From: Pseudomonadota bacterium
Lineage (GTDB): Bacteria > Pseudomonadota > Gammaproteobacteria > Steroidobacterales > Steroidobacteraceae
Direction: 5' to 3'
DNA length: 9,983 bases
NCBI GenBank assembly: GCA_023433465.1
Contig: JAEZCR010000254.1
Location: forward strand, 1-9,983
Positions 5,809 to 9,983 of the stretch are shown here, piece after piece (the first letter of the stretch is position 1; each line of letters begins with the position of its first letter). Under the pieces are notes generated by a model. The model made no database searches. It was not told where the DNA came from and saw only the letters and a program-made list of their open reading frames with translations. The position numbers were made by a program, and so were the translations under genes.

Positions 5809-7734
5809 TTTCTCCAGGAAGGTGACGATCGTCTTCTGGTAGAAGTCGCGGTTCGCTTTCTTCTTGAATCCGTGACCCTCGTCCTTCGCGGCGAGATACC
5901 AGACCTCTCCGCCGCGCGCGCGGATCTTGTCCACCATCTGGCGTGATTCCGACGCGGGTACGCGCGGATCGTTGAGCCCCTGCACCACGAGCAGCGGCTT
6001 GGAAATACGCGACGCGTTGGTGAGCGGCGAGATGCGCTGCAGATACTTGCGCATCGCGGGCAGCCGCTCGTCGCCGTACTCGGGACGACGCAGGTCGCGC
6101 CGGTAGGCGGACGTGCTCTCCAGGAAGGTCACGAAGTTGGAAATGCCGACCACGTCGATGCCGCCGCGCAACCGGTCGCCGAAGTGCACCATCGACGCGA
6201 GCGACATGTAGCCGCCGTACGAACCTCCCGAGACGAACACCCGCTTCGCGTCGAGATCGCGCTGCGCGCCGATCCACACCAGCAACGCGCCGATGTCCTT
6301 CACCGCGTCCTCGCGTTTGTCGCCGTTGTCGAGATTCAGGAAGGTCTTGCCGTACCCGGACGAGCCGCGCACGTTCGGCGTGATCACGACGAAGCCCATC
6401 TCGTTCACGAGGAACTGCGTGAATGGATTGAAGCCGGGAATCGCCTGCGACTCCGGTCCGCCGTGGATGTCGATCAGCACCGGGTGCGGGCCGGGCGACT
6501 TGCCGGGCTTCGGCCGATAGACGAACGCGGGAATGCGCCGATGCCCGCCGTTGGCGCGGTCCCATGTCGGGTAGCGCACGAGCTCGGCGGCCGCGAACTG
6601 CAGCGGATCGACCTGGCCGGCCTCGCTCTTCGTGTGGCGCACGACCGTGTTCGTCGCAAGCTCGACCACGTACACGTCGCGCGGAGATTGCGGACTCTCC
6701 AGCGACAGTGCGAGGCGGCTGCCGGTGCGGTCGAACGCGATGCGCCCGATGCGGCCGTCGGGCAGCGGCGGGAGACGCTCCGCGCGTTGCGCGAGATTCA
6801 GCACGGTGAGCTTGCTCACGCCATCCACGTTCGCCACCCACGCGAGGTGGCGGCCGTCGTCCGTCAGCGTGAAATTCTCGATGTCCCAGGGAATGTGGCC
6901 GGTCAGCGTCTCGACCGCGCCGGTCGCGAGATCGACGCGCTTGAGCTGTTCGAACTCGCCGCCGCGATTGGTGATCAGGTAGACGTTGCGGCCATCGGCC
7001 GCGAAACGCGCCTGCGACACGCTCGCGACATCGGATCCTTCGGACACCGGCGTGAGCGCCGCGGTCGCGATGTCCATCACGAACAGGTGCGATTCATTGG
7101 CCGAGACGAAGTTGTTGATGAGTAGTTTGGTGTCGTCGGGCGACCAGTCCTGCACCGACCAGTTCTTCTGGAATCCGTTGTAGACCAGGCGCGGCGGCGA
7201 AACGCCGGCGGGCTCGGCGATGAACAGGTCGTAACTCACACCGTCGCGGCCCGTGCTGTGAAAGGCGACGCGTCGTCCGTCGCGGCTCCACGCGAGTCCG
7301 CCCGCGAGACCCTTGCCGTCCGTGATCATGCGCACCGCGCGCGTGTTCAGGTCGAAGTAGTGGACCTGCGCGGCCTCGTTGCCGCCCGCGTCCTTGAGGA
7401 ACGCGAAGCCGGTCGCGCCCTGCGTGCGCGGCGCGCGCGCGATGGTGATGGGCTCACGGTAGAAGGTGAGCTGTTCGCGCGCGCCCAGCGGCGCGGCCAC
7501 GCGGTGCAGCTGATCGACTTCGCCGAAGCGTGTCGAAATCAGCAGGCCTCCGTCGGGCAGCCAGTCGACGAACGACGCGCCGCGCGAATTCATGTAGTCC
7601 TCGAGCCGGGCGGTGAGCGCCGAATCGACCGACGGAACATTGTCGAGCACGAGATTCCCGCGTTCTTCGACGGCGGCGAATGACGTGGCGCATGCGCCGA
7701 GCATGACAACTGTCTGGAGTATTTTTTTCATCAT
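5791..7734 (-). CDS. Secreted S9 family (prolyl oligopeptidase-type) serine peptidase
   Basis: Alpha/beta-hydrolase peptidase of the prolyl oligopeptidase / acylaminoacyl-peptidase / DPP IV clan, 647 residues. It begins MMKKILQTVVMLGACATSFA, a Sec signal peptide with likely cleavage near residue 20, so the enzyme is periplasmic or exported. Residues of about 35-390 form a propeller-like domain with repeated short WSRDGRRVAF / WSPDDTKLL / FDRTGSRLAL units. The catalytic domain follows from about 400: HGGP (424-427, oxyanion hole region), the nucleophile in GGSYGG (Ser505), Asp589 in GLNDPRVP and His621 in KDEGHGF, all in the right order and spacing. The open frame continues upstream to 8703, but that part is antisense to the next gene. 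The signal peptide sets the start at ATG 7734 (or the adjacent ATG 7731). No good Shine-Dalgarno is seen. Substrate unknown; cleavage of peptides with a penultimate or C-terminal Pro/Ala is plausible from the family. Confidence 0.93.
   Translation of the reverse strand: MMKKILQTVVMLGACATSFAAVEERGNLVLDNVPSVDSALTARLEDYMNSRGASFVDWLPDGGLLISTRFGEVDQLHRVAAPLGAREQLTFYREPITIARAPRTQGATGFAFLKDAGGNEAAQVHYFDLNTRAVRMITDGKGLAGGLAWSRDGRRVAFHSTGRDGVSYDLFIAEPAGVSPPRLVYNGFQKNWSVQDWSPDDTKLLINNFVSANESHLFVMDIATAALTPVSEGSDVASVSQARFAADGRNVYLITNRGGEFEQLKRVDLATGAVETLTGHIPWDIENFTLTDDGRHLAWVANVDGVSKLTVLNLAQRAERLPPLPDGRIGRIAFDRTGSRLALSLESPQSPRDVYVVELATNTVVRHTKSEAGQVDPLQFAAAELVRYPTWDRANGGHRRIPAFVYRPKPGKSPGPHPVLIDIHGGPESQAIPGFNPFTQFLVNEMGFVVITPNVRGSSGYGKTFLNLDNGDKREDAVKDIGALLVWIGAQRDLDAKRVFVSGGSYGGYMSLASMVHFGDRLRGGIDVVGISNFVTFLESTSAYRRDLRRPEYGDERLPAMRKYLQRISPLTNASRISKPLLVVQGLNDPRVPASESRQMVDKIRARGGEVWYLAAKDEGHGFKKKANRDFYQKTIVTFLEKQLAAR
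7703..7731 (+). promoter_or_regulatory. Weak candidate promoter for the MBL-fold gene
   Basis: ATGACA (5/6 to -35) at 7703-7708, a 17-base spacer and TTTCAT (4/6 to -10) at 7726-7731 lie inside the start of the oppositely directed S9 gene. Transcription would begin close to the ATG at 7741, which lacks any Shine-Dalgarno, so a leaderless mRNA is possible. Weak match; shown because no other space for a promoter exists. Confidence 0.25.
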
Positions 7735-7740
7735 GCTGCT

Positions 7741-8718
7741 ATGTTGCCGCAAGCCATGAATGCCGTCATGCCACGCCTGACGAGATTCGCCGACGGGATC
7801 ACCGCCATCGACACCGAATACGTGCGCCCGCAGATGGACGCGGCCCACGTGGTGGTGGCGGGGACGCGCGCGGCCATCGTCGACACCGGGCCTAACACAG
7901 CGGTTCCGTTGATCCTGGCGGGCCTCGAACAGCTCGGCCTGTCGCCGGAAAGCGTCGAATTCCTGTTCCTCACGCACGTGCACCTGGATCATGCAGGCGG
8001 CGCGGGCCAGCTCATGCGCTCGCTGCCGAACGCCATCGCGGTGGTGCATCCGCGCGCCGCGCCGCATCTCATCGATCCCGCGAAGCTCATCGCGGGCACC
8101 CGCGCGGTGTACGGCGCGGAGCTCTACGACCGGCTTTATGGCGAAATCCTGCCGATCCCGCGCGAGCGGCTCGTCATCGCGCAGGACGGTCAGCGCTTCG
8201 ATCTCGCGGGCCGCACGTTCGAGTGTGTGCACACGCCGGGGCATGCGCTGCATCACCAGGCCATCGTGGATTTCGGAACGGACAACGGCGCCACCAGCAT
8301 CTTCACCGGCGACACCTTCGGCGTCTCCTACCGCGAGTTCGACACCGCACGCGGCGCATGGATCATGCCGACCACCACGCCGACGCAGTTCGATCCAACA
8401 CAGCTCAAGTCGTCGATCAACCGTCTCATGCAGTTCCGCCCGCGCCGGCTCTATCTCACGCATTACAGCGAGGTGAGCGACTGCGCGCGGCTCGCCAACG
8501 ACATGCTCGACGCGATCGACGCGTTCGTGCGCATCGCGCGCGCCGCGGGCCCAGGCGCCGTGCCGAGGATCCAGGCGGGGCTGCGCGAGCTCGCCCATGA
8601 ATCGTTGCGCGCGCACGGCTGCACGATGAGCGCAGACGAGATGGACGCGATACTGACGAAGGACTTCGAGCTCAACGCGGCGGGACTCGACGAGTGGCTG
8701 CAACGGGAGGCCGGCTGA
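7741..8718 (+). CDS. Metallo-beta-lactamase-fold hydrolase
   Basis: Dinuclear-metal hydrolase of the MBL superfamily, 325 residues from the first ATG. The full metal-site set is present: HVHLDH (His79, His81, Asp83, His84), His168 in HTPGHA, Asp191 in FTGDTFG and His241 in LTHYSEV. This is the glyoxalase II-like arrangement. A C-terminal region of about 80 residues after the last His is helical and not part of the core fold. No signal peptide, so probably cytosolic. The start is uncertain: in-frame ATGs at 7741, 7756 and 7768 all lack a Shine-Dalgarno, and the last gives MPRLTRFADGITAID, a natural beginning for the fold. The gene faces away from the S9 gene and directly abuts the next gene (TGA then ATG), so the two are co-translated. 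The substrate cannot be told from sequence; thioester, lactone and phosphoester hydrolases share these motifs. Confidence 0.9.
   Translation: MLPQAMNAVMPRLTRFADGITAIDTEYVRPQMDAAHVVVAGTRAAIVDTGPNTAVPLILAGLEQLGLSPESVEFLFLTHVHLDHAGGAGQLMRSLPNAIAVVHPRAAPHLIDPAKLIAGTRAVYGAELYDRLYGEILPIPRERLVIAQDGQRFDLAGRTFECVHTPGHALHHQAIVDFGTDNGATSIFTGDTFGVSYREFDTARGAWIMPTTTPTQFDPTQLKSSINRLMQFRPRRLYLTHYSEVSDCARLANDMLDAIDAFVRIARAAGPGAVPRIQAGLRELAHESLRAHGCTMSADEMDAILTKDFELNAAGLDEWLQREAG
8705..8710 (+). promoter_or_regulatory. Ribosome binding site of the DUF2269-type gene
   Basis: GGGAGG with an 8-base spacer to ATG 8719, located in the last codons of the MBL-fold gene. It is the strongest Shine-Dalgarno in the right half of the window and fixes this start. 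Confidence 0.75.
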
Positions 8719-9186
8719 ATGAACTATCTATTTCTCAAGGCGCTGCACGTCGTGAGCGTCGTGCTGTTCCTCGGCAACATCATCACGGGTGTCTTCTGGA
8801 AGGTGCACGCGGATCGCACCGGCGACCTGCGCGCCCGCGCGCAGGCGCTCGACGGAATCATCCGCAGCGACCGTGTCTTCACGACACCGGGCGTGTTCCT
8901 GATCATCGGCACCGGAGTCTGGCTCTCGTACATCGGCAATCTACCGATGCTGCGGACGTTCTGGATCGGCTGGTCGCTGGTCTTGTTTGGAATTTCGGGC
9001 GCCGCGTTCATGGCCGCGGTCGCGCCGTTGCAGAAGAAAATGCTCGCGAATGTCAGCGCCGGCCTTGGGGGCAATTGGGACGAGCCCGCCTACCAGCGGA
9101 TGTCGCGCTCGTGGGCCATCTGGGGCGGCGTCGCGACTCTGGCGCCGCTCATCGCGGTATTCCTCATGGTGATGAAGCCGACGTGA
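8719..9186 (+). CDS. DUF2269-type four-helix inner-membrane protein
   Basis: Small integral membrane protein, 155 residues, of unknown function. Hydrophobic helices are at about residues 5-27, 55-73, 80-103 and 131-152. Charged segments sit between helices 1 and 2 (KVHADRTGDLRARAQ) and between 3 and 4 (QKKMLANVSAGLGGNWDEP). The opening LFLKALHVVSVVLFLGNI, with a helix-1 His, and the second-helix TPGVFLIIGTG look like the DUF2269 family, recalled from sequence style and not searched. Conserved His10 and the helix-rich design resemble heme- or quinone-linked membrane proteins, but there is no firm evidence of a cofactor. It begins directly at the MBL-fold stop codon behind GGGAGG and ends 19 bases before bkdA1, so it is probably in one transcript with the former and perhaps the latter. 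Confidence 0.8.
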   Translation: MNYLFLKALHVVSVVLFLGNIITGVFWKVHADRTGDLRARAQALDGIIRSDRVFTTPGVFLIIGTGVWLSYIGNLPMLRTFWIGWSLVLFGISGAAFMAAVAPLQKKMLANVSAGLGGNWDEPAYQRMSRSWAIWGGVATLAPLIAVFLMVMKPT

Positions 9187-9191
9187 GGCCG

Positions 9192-9197
9192 TATGAT
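9192..9197 (+). promoter_or_regulatory. Candidate -10 box for leaderless bkdA1 transcription
   Basis: TATGAT (5/6 to consensus) ends 8 bases before the bkdA1 ATG, the distance at which transcription would start on or next to the start codon. The gap of 19 bases contains no convincing Shine-Dalgarno. No recognisable -35 hexamer lies 16-18 bases upstream, which weakens the call. Confidence 0.3.
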
Positions 9198-9205
9198 CGC
9201 GCCCC

Positions 9206-9983
9206 ATGCCAAGACTTCACGTTCCCCAACCACCTAGCCGCCCGGGCGACAAGCCGGATTTCAGCTACGTAGAGCTGTCTCCGGCCGGCGCGATCCACAA
9301 GCCGGACGTCAACGCGCGCGCGCGCGACATGGAAGACGTCGCGGTCGGCCTCGTGCGCGTACTCGACGACAAACACGAGCCGGTCGGTCAATGGAATCCG
9401 CGCCTCGAAGCGGAGGATCTCCAGGTCGGCCTGCGCCATATGCTGCTCACGCGCATCTTCGACGACCGCATGCAGCGCACGCAGCGCCAGGGAAAGATCT
9501 CCTTCTATATGCGCTCGTACGGCGAAGAGGCCATCGCGGTCGCGCAGGCGATGGCGCTGCAGCCCGGTGACATGTTGTTTCCGTCGTATCGCCAGCAGGG
9601 CATCTACATGGTGCGCGGCAAGCCGCTGGTCGATCTCATGTGCCAGCTGCTCTCGAACACGCGCGACATGTGCAAGGGACGCCAGCTCCCGGTGATGTAC
9701 CACTGGAACGCGGGGCGCATCTTCTCGATCTCCGGCAACCTGACTACCCAGTTCCCGCAGGCGGTGGGCTGGGCGATGGCCGCGGCGATCCGCAACGAGG
9801 ATCACATCGCGTGCACGTGGATAGGCGAGGGCTCGAGCGCCGAGGCGGACTTCCATCACGGCCTGCTGTTCGCGTCCGTCTACCAGGTGCCGGTGATCAT
9901 GAACATCGTCAACAACCAGTGGGCGATCTCGACGTTCCAGGGCACCGCGGGCGGCGAGCAGCGTTCGTTCGCGGCGCGCGGTC
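9206..9983 (+). CDS. bkdA1: Branched-chain 2-oxoacid dehydrogenase E1-alpha subunit, C-terminus cut by window edge
   Basis: Thiamine-diphosphate-dependent E1-alpha subunit of 2-oxoisovalerate dehydrogenase. It decarboxylates the 2-oxoacids of Val, Leu and Ile and passes the acyl group to lipoyl-E2. 259 residues are visible. The start MPRLHVPQPPSRPGDKPDFSY aligns with the recalled Pseudomonas putida BkdA1 N-terminus, which supports ATG 9206. Strong landmarks follow: LLTRIFDDRM, GKISFYMRSYGEEAI, FPSYRQQGI, LMCQLLSN, KGRQLPVMY and ISGNLTTQFPQAVGWAMA. The ThDP motif runs from GEG (207-209) to NN (236-237), followed by QWAIST. GEG in place of GDG is also found in mammalian E1-alpha. The rest of the protein and the expected E1-beta, E2 and E3 genes lie beyond the right edge. 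It follows the DUF2269-type gene by 19 bases on the same strand. Confidence 0.95.
   Translation, partial: MPRLHVPQPPSRPGDKPDFSYVELSPAGAIHKPDVNARARDMEDVAVGLVRVLDDKHEPVGQWNPRLEAEDLQVGLRHMLLTRIFDDRMQRTQRQGKISFYMRSYGEEAIAVAQAMALQPGDMLFPSYRQQGIYMVRGKPLVDLMCQLLSNTRDMCKGRQLPVMYHWNAGRIFSISGNLTTQFPQAVGWAMAAAIRNEDHIACTWIGEGSSAEADFHHGLLFASVYQVPVIMNIVNNQWAISTFQGTAGGEQRSFAARG

Noticed and set aside
5666..6841. 391-codon minus-strand frame, and 313-codon plus-strand frame at 6184-7125
   Set aside because: Both overlap the well-supported S9 coding region in other frames; compositions are Arg/Ala/His-rich and no motif is recognisable.
7735..8703. 323-codon in-frame extension upstream of the S9 peptidase
   Set aside because: It is in exact register antisense to the MBL-fold gene, which has a full metal-binding motif set, and the S9 signal peptide begins only at 7734. 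Same rare-codon explanation for the absence of stops.
9201..9215. GEG in place of GDG in the ThDP motif of BkdA1 (motif itself at 9824-9832) as a possible loss of function
   Set aside because: Glu at this place is usual in other branched-chain E1-alpha proteins, including the mammalian one, and the downstream NN is intact.

Overview
The window is GC-rich bacterial chromosome, densely packed, with no gene-free stretch longer than about 120 bases. The gene types (Gly/Ala-rich coding, tatABC, a cytochrome c4-type protein, an ACE-like M2 peptidase lipoprotein, a Pseudomonas-type bkdA1) point to a gammaproteobacterium. A Xanthomonadales/Nevskiales-like lineage is a reasonable guess from gene content only. 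I see no insertion sequence, prophage, CRISPR array, tRNA or rRNA.

Left block (1-5056, all on the minus strand; transcription order dtd, tatA, tatB, tatC, POT transporter, M2 peptidase). dtd encodes D-aminoacyl-tRNA deacylase. tatA, tatB and tatC form a complete twin-arginine translocase. A proton-coupled oligopeptide transporter follows, and its stop codon overlaps the start of an ACE-like M2 dipeptidyl carboxypeptidase lipoprotein, which runs off the left edge. tatB/tatC and POT/M2 each share a four-base overlap (GTGA and ATGA). The peptidase and transporter look like one peptide-scavenging unit: dipeptides are cut off outside the inner membrane and imported.

Middle block (5057-7734). A plus-strand di-heme c-type cytochrome diverges from dtd and converges, with 9 bases between stops, on a minus-strand secreted S9 prolyl-oligopeptidase-type peptidase.

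Right block (7741-9983, plus strand). A metallo-beta-lactamase-fold hydrolase starts 6 bases from the S9 start codon, facing away from it. A four-helix DUF2269-type membrane protein abuts it. After 19 bases comes the E1-alpha subunit of branched-chain 2-oxoacid dehydrogenase (bkdA1), cut by the right edge.

The recurring theme is peptide use: secreted S9 and M2 peptidases, a di/tripeptide importer, and branched-chain amino-acid oxidation. That link is my inference. No clearly new system is visible. The best second looks are a strong inverted repeat between tatA and tatB that would cover the tatB start region, the coupled POT/M2 pair, the nearly touching divergent S9/MBL starts, and a Ser-to-Pro change in a signature motif of Dtd.
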